Positions 6,714 to 14,137 of a DNA stretch of 18,783 nucleotides are shown here, piece after piece. A program made the position numbers and the translations under genes. Origin of the DNA: Bifidobacterium breve (GTDB lineage: Bacteria > Actinomycetota > Actinomycetes > S36-B12); contig CAMDKJ010000013.1 in assembly GCA_945900705.1 (NCBI GenBank), forward strand, positions 1 to 18,783, read 5' to 3'. Each line of letters starts with the position of its first letter. The stretch's first letter is position 1. The notes beneath the pieces were generated by a model that had not been told where the DNA came from, did not search any database, and saw nothing but the letters and a program-made list of their open reading frames with translations.

Positions 6714-7630
6714 GCGGGGGCTCCTGCCGGGATTCGTGATTGGGCGATGGCTTCGCCGACGCGAAGTGCCGCAGCGGTCATGATGTCGAGGTTGCCGGCA
6801 TATGCTGGGAGGTAATCTCCTGCGCCTTCAACTTCAAGTAGCACCACCGCACGGTGGGGTACGACACCACCGGGTGTGCTGAAGGGGCCGCTCTCGATGA
6901 CGGGCGGGTTCTTGAGGCGATATCCCGGTACATACTTGGCAACCTCAATGGCCATTTCGTGTATTGACGCAATGACTGCGTCCTGGTCAGCACCCTCAGG
7001 CATGGCCGCAAACACGGTGTTGCGCATCATGATTGGCGGCTCCGCCGGATTGAGCACGATGATGGCCTTGCTTTGCTCGGCGCCACCGATTTCCCGCAGT
7101 GCGGTAGAAGTGGTCTTCGTGAACTCATCGATGTTCTGCCGAGTACCGGGCCCAGCTGACTTCGAGGCCACGGTGGAGACCATTTCGGCGTAGGGGAGGG
7201 TGGGGAGCGCTCGGCGGATCGCGAACACCATTGGTGTCGTCGCCTGACCTCCACAGGTCACCATGTTTATATTCGGCGCATCCAGATGCTCGTACAGGTT
7301 CACCGATGGGATTACCTTCGGTCCGACGGCCGCCGGGGTCAGATCGATGGCGGTGATTCCGGCGTCGCGGTACTGCCTGTGATGGCGCATGTGGACGTAC
7401 GCACTGGTTGCATCGAACACCATGTCGAGGTTGCCGGCGTTCTCAATCACCCATTGCGGCCCCGTGTGCGGGGCGTTAAGGCCGGCCGCCCGAGCACGCG
7501 CCAAGCCGTCACTGTCGGGGTCGATTCCAACCAGCGCGACAGGTTCCAAGTGATCACTTCTCAACATCTTGTACATCAGATCGGTGCCAATGTTTCCCGA
7601 CCCAATGATTGCGCAGCGCATTCGGTTCAT
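6710..7630 (-). CDS. dmpF: Acetaldehyde dehydrogenase (acylating)
   Basis: This 306-aa enzyme converts acetaldehyde, CoA and NAD+ to acetyl-CoA. The N-terminal Rossmann motif is IIGSGNIGTD (about residues 8-17). The catalytic Cys is Cys126 in MVTCGGQAT, and NPAEPPIMMRNTV is the conserved dimerisation/substrate segment of the MhpF/DmpF family. The start at 7630 is six bases after the hydratase stop, with AAGGGA close upstream; a second ATG at 7621 would also be reasonable. It is the partner of the aldolase it overlaps. It is not related to the non-acylating aldehyde dehydrogenase at 2263-3699. Confidence 0.95.
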   Translation of the reverse strand: MNRMRCAIIGSGNIGTDLMYKMLRSDHLEPVALVGIDPDSDGLARARAAGLNAPHTGPQWVIENAGNLDMVFDATSAYVHMRHHRQYRDAGITAIDLTPAAVGPKVIPSVNLYEHLDAPNINMVTCGGQATTPMVFAIRRALPTLPYAEMVSTVASKSAGPGTRQNIDEFTKTTSTALREIGGAEQSKAIIVLNPAEPPIMMRNTVFAAMPEGADQDAVIASIHEMAIEVAKYVPGYRLKNPPVIESGPFSTPGGVVPHRAVVLLEVEGAGDYLPAYAGNLDIMTAAALRVGEAIAQSRIPAGAPA

Positions 7631-7636
7631 TGTCCC

Positions 7637-8431
7637 TTACTTTCCCAGTACACGAACGGTGATGGGTCCAAGGTGGTCGAACTCCGCTCGAAATACGTCG
7701 CCGGCGTTGATGGGAACCATGCCATGCAGGGCGCCCGTCATGATCACGCTGCCCGCCGGCAGGGTTACGCCCATTGGCGCCAAGGTGTTTGCGAGCCACG
7801 CAACAGCTGCGAGGGGGTCGCCGAGCGCGGCAGCCCCCGCACCGGTGGCGACGAGGGAGCCATTCCTGGTGAATACCATGCCGAGAAGCCGCGGTTCGAA
7901 GCCTTTGATCGGCATGACGAAACTGCTCAAGGCGATGGCACCGCCGCTGGCTAAATCAGCGACCGTATCGGCGATCGCAATACGCCAATCAATGATGCGG
8001 GAGTCAACGATCTCAACGGCGGCGATGAGACCCACACTTGCCTGTTGCGCTGCAGCGGGAGTGCAGTGCGGGCCGGTGAGATCCGCTCCGAGCAGGACTG
8101 CGATTTCCGCTTCGATACGTGGGGCGATGAAATCGGCTAGGTCCAGCTCCGCGCCGTCGCAATGCACTCCCGATGCGAATACCGGCCCGAAGTCTGGCTG
8201 GTCCACCCCAAGAAGCTCCTGCATCGGCAGTGACGTGAGTCCGATTTTGTACCCGGTGATCACCTCGCCGTCGGCGAGCAATTTCTTGACCAGCGCCTGC
8301 TGAATGGCGTATCCCTCGGCGACCCCTAGGTCGGGTCGCTCCTCGGTAAAAGGTGCGATTGCGCGGCCACTACTACGAGCGTCGTAAAGAGCCTGTGCCC
8401 GATCGGTGACATCTTTGGCGGTGAGCTTCAT
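7637..8431 (-). CDS. dmpE: 2-oxopent-4-enoate (2-hydroxypentadienoate) hydratase
   Basis: This 264-aa hydratase has ITGYKIGLTS (Lys62), LGVDQPDFG and metal-binding Glu107 and Glu109 in IEAEIAVLL, the XylJ/DmpE/MhpD pattern. It adds water to 2-hydroxypenta-2,4-dienoate to give 4-hydroxy-2-oxopentanoate for the aldolase. It is a distant paralogue of the decarboxylase at 4924-5697, with which it is expected to form a complex. Its ATG shares one base with the stop of the IclR gene (TAATG), so the regulator and pathway genes are translationally coupled. Confidence 0.92.
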   Translation of the reverse strand: MKLTAKDVTDRAQALYDARSSGRAIAPFTEERPDLGVAEGYAIQQALVKKLLADGEVITGYKIGLTSLPMQELLGVDQPDFGPVFASGVHCDGAELDLADFIAPRIEAEIAVLLGADLTGPHCTPAAAQQASVGLIAAVEIVDSRIIDWRIAIADTVADLASGGAIALSSFVMPIKGFEPRLLGMVFTRNGSLVATGAGAAALGDPLAAVAWLANTLAPMGVTLPAGSVIMTGALHGMVPINAGDVFRAEFDHLGPITVRVLGK

Positions 8432-9231
8432 TATAAATTCGGGCCTTTCGTATCTCGGTAGCCAAGACGTCGACCGATCGCCAAGCCAGCCTCGATGCTA
8501 GAAGCACTGAAGCGCCGCATGGAATCCCCTGCGAGGCGTTGCACCGGACCTGCAATCGACACCGCTGCGATCACTTCGCCGAGGCCGTTGCGGATAGGTG
8601 CAGCCACGGAGGCAACGCCCACCTCGGCTTCGTTGATGTTCTCCGCCCAGCCCCTTTTCCGAACCACTTCGAGTTGTGTCAGCAAGACATCTGTTCTCGT
8701 GATGGTGTGCGGGGTGTGCGCCCGAAGTTTCCACCCCCTCACGGTGGCTGCCAACTTCTCCGGCGGCAGACATGCGAGAAGGAGTTTCCCAGTGCTCGTG
8801 CAGTGGGCATCGTTTCGGTGCCCGACCTGACGGAAGAGCCTCAGGGTCCGTGGGCTTTCCCTGCGCTCGATGTACACCACTTCCCGACCGTCGAGAACGG
8901 CAACCTGCACCGTTTCACTCGTCGCAATGCGTAGTTGATCGAGCACGGGCGCGCAGGCTTCATGAAGATCGGCATACCAGTGCACCAATAAACCGAGTTC
9001 GTACATCGCCAGTCCGAGGCGATACGCACCGGTTTCCGGGTCCTGCTCGAGCAGGCGCTCCTCGGCCAGAGTGTTTGCCAATCGATGTGCAGTGCTCTTG
9101 CCAATGCCCAGCCGACGAGAAAGTTCCGTGACGCCAATTTCCCGATTCCCCTTACGAAATTCCTTCAGCACTCGAGCCGCATTCGTGACACTCGACAACG
9201 TGGAGTGGGCGCGGGGTTTAATCTCGGTCAT
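8431..9231 (-). CDS. IclR-family transcriptional regulator
   Basis: From ATG 9231 this is a 266-aa regulator. An N-terminal winged helix-turn-helix (about residues 14-75; VTELSRRLGIGKSTAHRLAN is the HTH) is followed by an IclR effector-binding domain (about 85-260) with the usual VYIERRES and CTSTGKLLLA segments. The start is fixed by a 4-bp ATGA overlap with the upstream unknown gene. IclR proteins in aromatic catabolism (PcaU, PobR, MhpR types) sense pathway substrates. This one lies inside the lower-pathway operon, so it is probably co-transcribed and most likely controls the divergent promoter region at 9990-10049. Activator or repressor role cannot be told from sequence. Confidence 0.9.
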   Translation of the reverse strand: MTEIKPRAHSTLSSVTNAARVLKEFRKGNREIGVTELSRRLGIGKSTAHRLANTLAEERLLEQDPETGAYRLGLAMYELGLLVHWYADLHEACAPVLDQLRIATSETVQVAVLDGREVVYIERRESPRTLRLFRQVGHRNDAHCTSTGKLLLACLPPEKLAATVRGWKLRAHTPHTITRTDVLLTQLEVVRKRGWAENINEAEVGVASVAAPIRNGLGEVIAAVSIAGPVQRLAGDSMRRFSASSIEAGLAIGRRLGYRDTKGPNL

Positions 9232-9980
9232 GCCGATGCACTGCGCAATACCGACAGGGTCTGTCGGCGCACTCCAGCGAAATCCGTCGGATCGGCGGTC
9301 AGGTCGTCGGGTTCGAGCAGACATCGGGCGAGCAGATGCCGGGCGAGCAGAAGATGCGCCACCGGCAGATCATTCGTGTTCGCCATATGCATTTCGTTCA
9401 CGATTGGGCCCTGAGCAGGAGCGAGCGCGGCCATGGTCGAAAAGTCTCGATCGGCCGCAGCGTGTGAATGAGCCAGACCCGTTCCGGCGTGCTGGGCGTG
9501 ATGGGGGGTCAGACCTCCGCCAGGGGGAAGCGAAAGGTGGTAGAGCACGGAGCGGATTCCAAGGGCCTCTCTGACCTGAAGTGGTTCGGGGGCTTCCCGC
9601 TCGTCGATCATGCCCAACTGAGGGGTGATCACGGGATCGAAGAATCGCAGTGACCACTTCAGGTCGCCGAGTTCGTCATCGAGTTGCACCTCGGGACCGA
9701 GCGGGGCGGGCAGGTGCTCGGTCGTTCCCAGGATGTGCAGATACCTGGTACCGACGGCAAGCACGGTGAATGCAGTGGATCGGGGAAGGGGTAGTCGAGC
9801 ACGATCACCCGGCGTCATCGGCTCGGTCGCCTCGATGTACGCCCGGTGCATTGAGCGAACATAAGAGGCCATAGAGGCCCGCATTTGCTCTGGGCCAGTT
9901 GCGGCGGCTACACCCTGCATCTGTAGACCGTAGCAGTGAGCGTCCCTCTGGATGGGACGACGTACTTCCATGCGGGACAC
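9228..9980 (-). CDS. Protein of unknown function, first gene of the IclR/lower-pathway operon
   Basis: A 250-aa soluble-looking protein without a signal peptide or membrane segment. I do not recognise the family. Visible features are a His cluster at about residues 160-173 (His160, 161, 164, 171, 173), which could bind a metal, and a region at about 70-115 that looks like beta-strands (AFTVLAVGTRYLHILG). The start is uncertain. GTG 9980 and ATG 9971 are 16 and 25 bases from the only good ribosome-binding site (AAGGAG, 10002-9997), whereas an in-frame ATT at 9989 is at ideal spacing (7 nt). Its stop overlaps the IclR start. As first gene next to the dioxygenase promoter it probably has a job specific to this pathway, but none is assigned. 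Confidence 0.7.
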   Translation of the reverse strand: MSRMEVRRPIQRDAHCYGLQMQGVAAATGPEQMRASMASYVRSMHRAYIEATEPMTPGDRARLPLPRSTAFTVLAVGTRYLHILGTTEHLPAPLGPEVQLDDELGDLKWSLRFFDPVITPQLGMIDEREAPEPLQVREALGIRSVLYHLSLPPGGGLTPHHAQHAGTGLAHSHAAADRDFSTMAALAPAQGPIVNEMHMANTNDLPVAHLLLARHLLARCLLEPDDLTADPTDFAGVRRQTLSVLRSASA

Positions 9981-9989
9981 ATTCCAAAT

Positions 9990-10049
9990 ACCGTATCTCC
10001 TTAATATGGCTCAGGCCAACATTTGCCGCTGTTGTAGAGAGGTGACGTC
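9990..10049. promoter_or_regulatory. Divergent promoter region between the two catabolic arms
   Basis: Only about 60-70 bp separate the two divergent operons, so their promoters must overlap or be very close. Seen here are ribosome-binding sites for each arm (AAGGAG on the minus strand at 10002-9997; GAGAGGTGA on the plus strand at about 10037-10045), TGGC-TCAG-GCCA dyad symmetry at 10007-10018, and a looser CCAAATA/TATGG dyad at about 9984-10009. One of these dyads may be the IclR operator. Consensus -35/-10 boxes are not clear. Confidence 0.4.
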
Positions 10050-10958
10050 ATGGGCATTCAGCGCCTGGCGCATGTAGATGTGACTGTGACCGATCTTGAC
10101 CTCGCGGTCGCTTACTACACCGAAGTAATTGGCCTGCTGGAAACTGAGCGCGATAACAATTCAGTCTATCTAAAATGTTGGGATGAGCCCAACCACCATT
10201 CCCTTCGGCTCATTTACGGTCCGCGGGTTGGGTTCGACCGGATGTCTTTTAAGGTTCAGCGGGAAGATGATCTCGCTGAATTCGAGCGCAAGGTTTCACA
10301 GTATGGATTCCCAGTGATCAGAGTGTCCAAAGGTGACAGGGTCGGTCAGGGCGAGTCGATTCAATTCGAAACGCCATCAGGGCAGTTAATGGAACTTGTT
10401 CACGACATCGAAATGGTGGGCCGCGCGACCCTACCGGTGAACCCGACTCCGTTCGTCCATGGGTTGAAGGGCATCGCCCCACCACGTCTGGATCATTTGC
10501 TGGTAACCGCTGAGGAGGTCGGTGACTCGGCGAAGTTTTACCAGGACGTCTTTGGATTTCGCATCACGGAGCAACTCCTCGACGGCCAGGGACACCAGGC
10601 GGCCGTGTGGTTGGAAGTTTCGCACAGCCCACATGACCTCGCGATTGTCGCGGGGCATAACGGCGGCCTTCATCACTTCGCGTGGTGGTTGGACGATTGG
10701 GATCACGTTCGCCGTTCGGCCGACATTTTGGCCTACAACGGTATCCAGATCGACGTCGGACCAACCCGACATGGGATTACCCGCGGCAACACCATATATT
10801 TCTTCGATCCTCTCGGCACCCGTAACGAGGTCTTCACCGGCGGATACCGCCCGGACCCAGACTTCCCGATGATCACTTGGACCGAGGATCAAATTGGGAG
10901 AGCTGTGTTCTATTACGAAGGGGAACTCAATCAGCGCTTTATGTCGGTGCACACATGA
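10050..10958 (+). CDS. xylE: Catechol 2,3-dioxygenase, XylE type (copy 1)
   Basis: This 302-aa extradiol dioxygenase has two VOC modules. The C-terminal half carries the Fe(II) ligands His149 (PPRLDH), His209 (GGLHHFAW) and Glu260 (GTRNEVFTGG), and the acid/base residues His195, His241 and Tyr250 (PTRHGITRGNTIYFFDP). Length and the ending (ITWTEDQIGRAVFYYEGELN) closely resemble Pseudomonas XylE, so the likely reaction is catechol plus O2 to 2-hydroxymuconic semialdehyde. The ATG start has GAGAGGTGA upstream. It is the first gene of the plus arm, followed after three to eighteen bases by a tandem paralogue. A substituted catechol may be the real substrate. Confidence 0.93.
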   Translation: MGIQRLAHVDVTVTDLDLAVAYYTEVIGLLETERDNNSVYLKCWDEPNHHSLRLIYGPRVGFDRMSFKVQREDDLAEFERKVSQYGFPVIRVSKGDRVGQGESIQFETPSGQLMELVHDIEMVGRATLPVNPTPFVHGLKGIAPPRLDHLLVTAEEVGDSAKFYQDVFGFRITEQLLDGQGHQAAVWLEVSHSPHDLAIVAGHNGGLHHFAWWLDDWDHVRRSADILAYNGIQIDVGPTRHGITRGNTIYFFDPLGTRNEVFTGGYRPDPDFPMITWTEDQIGRAVFYYEGELNQRFMSVHT

Positions 10959-10976
10959 GCTGTGGGCCGGCCTGAT

Positions 10977-11888
10977 ATGGGTATTCTACGGCTCTCGCAC
11001 GTGGAGATTCGGGTCCCAGACCTCGAACTCGCCACCGCCTACTACGCCGAGGTAGTGGGAATGTATGAGACAGCGCGCGAGCCTGATCGAGTCTTCCTCA
11101 AGTGCTGGGACGAGCACCAACACCATTCGGTAATCCTACGATTCGAGCCCACCTACGGGTTGAATCACATGGGGTGGAAGGTACAGTTCCATGAAGATCT
11201 TGACACCTACACCGACCAGTTAACGAATGCCGGATTCAAGGTCACCCGATTCGCGCACGGTGAGATCGGACCCGGACACGGTGAGTCGATTCGTTTCGCC
11301 ATGCCCAGCGGACACATGATGGAACTCGTCTACGGGATGGATCAGGTCGGAAACCTGCTCCCGCTTACTAATCCGCCGCCAAAACCGTTGAACCTCATTG
11401 GATTCGCACCACCGCGGTTGGATCACATCTTTATTACATGTGAAGATGTTGGCCTTAACACGCGATTCCTCCAAGATGTACTGGGATTCCATCTCACTGA
11501 GCAGATCCTCGGCGACGACGGATTCCAGATTGCAACTTGGCTGGAGCATTCCCACACCTCACACGACATCGCTTTGGTTACTGGGCAAGATGGCGGTCTC
11601 CATCACTTCGCGTACTGGGTGGATGACTGGACAGCGATTCGTGATGTCGCCGACGTTCTGGCGTATCACGGTGTGCACATTGAGAAGAATCCGACGCGGC
11701 ACGGGGCGACGCGCGGCCACTGCCTGTACTTCTTCGATCCAGCCGGGAATCGTAATGAGGCGTTCACCGGAGGCTATTACGTGGACCCGGAAGAACCGCC
11801 CGTCACTTGGACGGAAGCTGAGATGGGTCGGGCGATCTTCTATTTCGACGGTGTAGTGAATCAAGACTTCCTGACAGTTCACAGTTAA
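10977..11888 (+). CDS. xylE: Catechol 2,3-dioxygenase, XylE type (copy 2)
   Basis: This 303-aa tandem paralogue of the preceding gene keeps all active-site residues: Fe(II) ligands His150, His210 and Glu261, plus His196, His242 and Tyr251. The ATG at 10977 aligns with the start of copy 1 (MGILRL versus MGIQRL). A GTG at 10962 would add five residues. Neither has a good ribosome-binding site, so translation may depend on coupling to copy 1. The two proteins differ across the substrate pocket region of both domains, so they may divide the work on different catechols, or one may act on a still-phosphorylated or substituted catechol. Confidence 0.92.
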   Translation: MGILRLSHVEIRVPDLELATAYYAEVVGMYETAREPDRVFLKCWDEHQHHSVILRFEPTYGLNHMGWKVQFHEDLDTYTDQLTNAGFKVTRFAHGEIGPGHGESIRFAMPSGHMMELVYGMDQVGNLLPLTNPPPKPLNLIGFAPPRLDHIFITCEDVGLNTRFLQDVLGFHLTEQILGDDGFQIATWLEHSHTSHDIALVTGQDGGLHHFAYWVDDWTAIRDVADVLAYHGVHIEKNPTRHGATRGHCLYFFDPAGNRNEAFTGGYYVDPEEPPVTWTEAEMGRAIFYFDGVVNQDFLTVHS

Positions 11889-11903
11889 GCGAGAAGAGGC
11901 ACG

Positions 11904-13019
11904 GTGACAACACCCGAAGTGAGCATCGTTCCGGTCACACTTCCCAGGACCGAGCGCACAGATCCTCCTGCCTACTTGCAGAAGTACCTCGAGCGTGAAT
12001 CACGTGGCGGCAAGCCGCATGAGGTCGGTGAGTCGGAGGAAGGAATAAGCTCCACGCCGCTGTACCTCCGCAGATTCAGGGATCGCCGCAGTGGTGCAAC
12101 GGCCCTTGAGGCGCCAATCCCGAGGTGGGAGGGGCGAGACCTCGGCGCCACGGCCGCTTACGCCCAGATCACAAAAACAAAAGAGATCGTTCCGGAAACG
12201 AAGGAGGAAGCAGCGCCGGCCATCCTTACTCAGGTCCACATCATTCGACATGGGGAAACGCAGGGGTACTCAACCGAAAGTGGCCTAACCCCCTTGGGGT
12301 CCTGGCAAGTCCACCGACGTGGATTCGATATCAGTAAGTCGGTTAAGGACGGCGAGCGTATTCACATCGTGTGTGCAGATACTAGCCGGGCGTGGCAAAC
12401 GGCCGAGGGCATTCGCAAGGGCCTTCTCGATGGACTGACTATGTGGAACCGCACCGCCGAAGTCAGCGGGATCACGGCTATGGAGGAATTCCGCAACTTC
12501 CAGGTGTGGACACCGGAGGGGTTGCGCGATGTGACCGGTGCCTTCCGACTATATAAGAAGGAGATGGAGAAGTACGAGCGTGTGGCTATGGGCGACCGAC
12601 CCACATGGCTGGTCGAGATCGACCGCTTCTGGTGCACTCAGCAAGGTGGTGCTGATCCCATCACGTTTTGGACCCAGGTACCGATGCTCAACTTCGAGCC
12701 GCCGTCCGCGACGGTGCGTCGATTCTGGGCGGGCATCCAACGGGTGCAGCAGGAGCATCCAGGTGACCGATTCGTAGTCAGCACCCACTCCGGCCCGATT
12801 CGCGTCTTCGCCATCAGTGCATTCGGATACGACCCGGGGGAGCCTTACAACACCGAGGAAGTGATCGTTCGCCTCGTCGAGGGGAATTCGGCTTTTATTT
12901 CCTACCGGAATCGGGTGCAAGGGGTCCGGGTACCCGATTTAGATCATTTGCCGGATTGGTGGGCTGGTCTAAGTGGGCGCGCACTGCCGACAACCTTGCG
13001 ACAGGAGGAAACCAAGTGA
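11904..13019 (+). CDS. Histidine-phosphatase-family protein with N-terminal extension
   Basis: This 371-aa protein has a domain from about residue 110 with the histidine phosphatase (phosphoglycerate-mutase-like) signature: IIRHGETQG (Arg115, His116, Glu118), ADTSRAWQTAEG (Arg162), acidic Glu194/Glu195 as probable proton donor, and second His295 in VVSTHSGPIR. His116 would form the phosphohistidine. The first 110 residues are charged, look poorly ordered and match no domain I know. The GTG start at 11904 has AGAAGAGG upstream. Its stop overlaps the ATP-grasp gene (GTGA, 13016-13019), tying it to the phosphotransfer enzyme. A role in dephosphorylating an aryl phosphate, or in recycling phosphate during the reaction, fits the context but is inferred. 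Confidence 0.85.
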   Translation: MTTPEVSIVPVTLPRTERTDPPAYLQKYLERESRGGKPHEVGESEEGISSTPLYLRRFRDRRSGATALEAPIPRWEGRDLGATAAYAQITKTKEIVPETKEEAAPAILTQVHIIRHGETQGYSTESGLTPLGSWQVHRRGFDISKSVKDGERIHIVCADTSRAWQTAEGIRKGLLDGLTMWNRTAEVSGITAMEEFRNFQVWTPEGLRDVTGAFRLYKKEMEKYERVAMGDRPTWLVEIDRFWCTQQGGADPITFWTQVPMLNFEPPSATVRRFWAGIQRVQQEHPGDRFVVSTHSGPIRVFAISAFGYDPGEPYNTEEVIVRLVEGNSAFISYRNRVQGVRVPDLDHLPDWWAGLSGRALPTTLRQEETK

Positions 13020-14095
13020 GTTCAGTAGTGTGGTTCGAGAGTTATTGGGCTGGGATGAAACCCGAGGTAGGCGGCAAGGCCGCCAGTCTGGGTGAGATGT
13101 TGGGCGCTGGGCTACCAGTGCCTCCCGGTTTCGCACTTCGCACCTCGGCATTCCGTGCAAGCCGGGATAGCTCGGACCTAGATGCTCAACTAGCACGACT
13201 ACTGCACGGACTCGACACCGAAAACACGAACATGGTCAGCGAGCGGTGTGCAGAAATTCGCGGCCTAATTGAAACCATGCCGGTCGAAGCACAGGTACGT
13301 GACGAGTTGCAGCGGGCCTACGAAGAGTTATGCCAACTTTCCCAGACCGACGAGTTGCCGGTTGCCGTGCGTTCATCGGCAACTAGTGAGGATTCGCCAG
13401 ATGCATCTTTCGCCGGGGAGCACGACACCTATCTGTGGGTCCGTGGCGCGGACCAGGTTCTGGACTCAGTGCGTCGCTGCTGGGCGAGCCTATTCACCGA
13501 TCGCGCCACCTGTTACCGAGTACAAATGGGGTATGACCACCGCACAGTTGAAATGAGTGTGGTGGTTCAAAAAATGGTACAACCGATTGCCGCCGGTGTA
13601 GCTTTCACCCTCAATCCATCGGATGGCGACCGCTCACAAATCGCTATCGAATCGACCTGGGGATTCGGCGAGGGTGTTGTGTCTGGGGAGATCACTCCGG
13701 ACAACTTCCTCGTCGACAAAGTCCTTCTCGAGATCAGTCGACGCAAAATCTCGAAGAAGGCCCATGAATTTCGTCTGTCCGACCACGACACAGTGGAGAA
13801 GGTCGAAACTGACGAGGAACGCGCAATGTCGCCAAGCCTGACGGATGCGCAGATCAAGGCCATCGCCCACCTCGCGAAGGCTGCAGAAAAACATTACGGC
13901 TGCCCTCAGGATATCGAGTGGGCTGTCGATGTTGATTCACCCGAAGGGGGAAATATCGTGCTACTCCAGGCACGGCCCGAGACGGTTTGGAGTAAGCACC
14001 GGCGGCCACCTGTGGCTGCCGGTGCGTCTTCGACCGACTTTATGAGCAGCATCGTCTCGACGCTGGTAAACCCGCTGCATACTCGGAAATCGTGA
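13016..14095 (+). CDS. Phenylphosphate synthase-like ATP-grasp subunit (PEP synthase N-terminal domain)
   Basis: This 359-aa stand-alone PPDK/PEP-synthase N-terminal domain shows GGKAASLGEML and VPPGFALRT at the N-terminus, the nucleotide-binding run AVRSSATSEDSPDASFAGEH at about residues 119-138, WGFGEGVVSGEITPD, and the closing LLQARPETVWS. It ends where the phosphohistidine domain of a full PEP synthase would begin. In Thauera phenylphosphate synthase the equivalent 40-kDa protein uses ATP to phosphorylate the His of the partner subunit; the next gene encodes such a partner. GTG 13016 was chosen for AGGAGG seven bases upstream and the 4-bp overlap with the phosphatase gene. An upstream in-frame GTG (12956) lies inside that gene. 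A rifampicin-phosphotransferase-like or other dikinase role is less likely because the protein is split. Confidence 0.85.
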   Translation: MSSVVWFESYWAGMKPEVGGKAASLGEMLGAGLPVPPGFALRTSAFRASRDSSDLDAQLARLLHGLDTENTNMVSERCAEIRGLIETMPVEAQVRDELQRAYEELCQLSQTDELPVAVRSSATSEDSPDASFAGEHDTYLWVRGADQVLDSVRRCWASLFTDRATCYRVQMGYDHRTVEMSVVVQKMVQPIAAGVAFTLNPSDGDRSQIAIESTWGFGEGVVSGEITPDNFLVDKVLLEISRRKISKKAHEFRLSDHDTVEKVETDEERAMSPSLTDAQIKAIAHLAKAAEKHYGCPQDIEWAVDVDSPEGGNIVLLQARPETVWSKHRRPPVAAGASSTDFMSSIVSTLVNPLHTRKS

Positions 14096-14137
14096 CCGAT
14101 AGGACACACCGACCTGCGCTAATCGAAAGGAATTCCC

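Noticed and set aside
10050..11888. Glyoxalase or bleomycin-resistance annotation for the two VOC proteins
   Set aside because: Length, two-module structure, the HGxTRGxxxYFFDP run and the iron ligands identify XylE-type catechol 2,3-dioxygenases.
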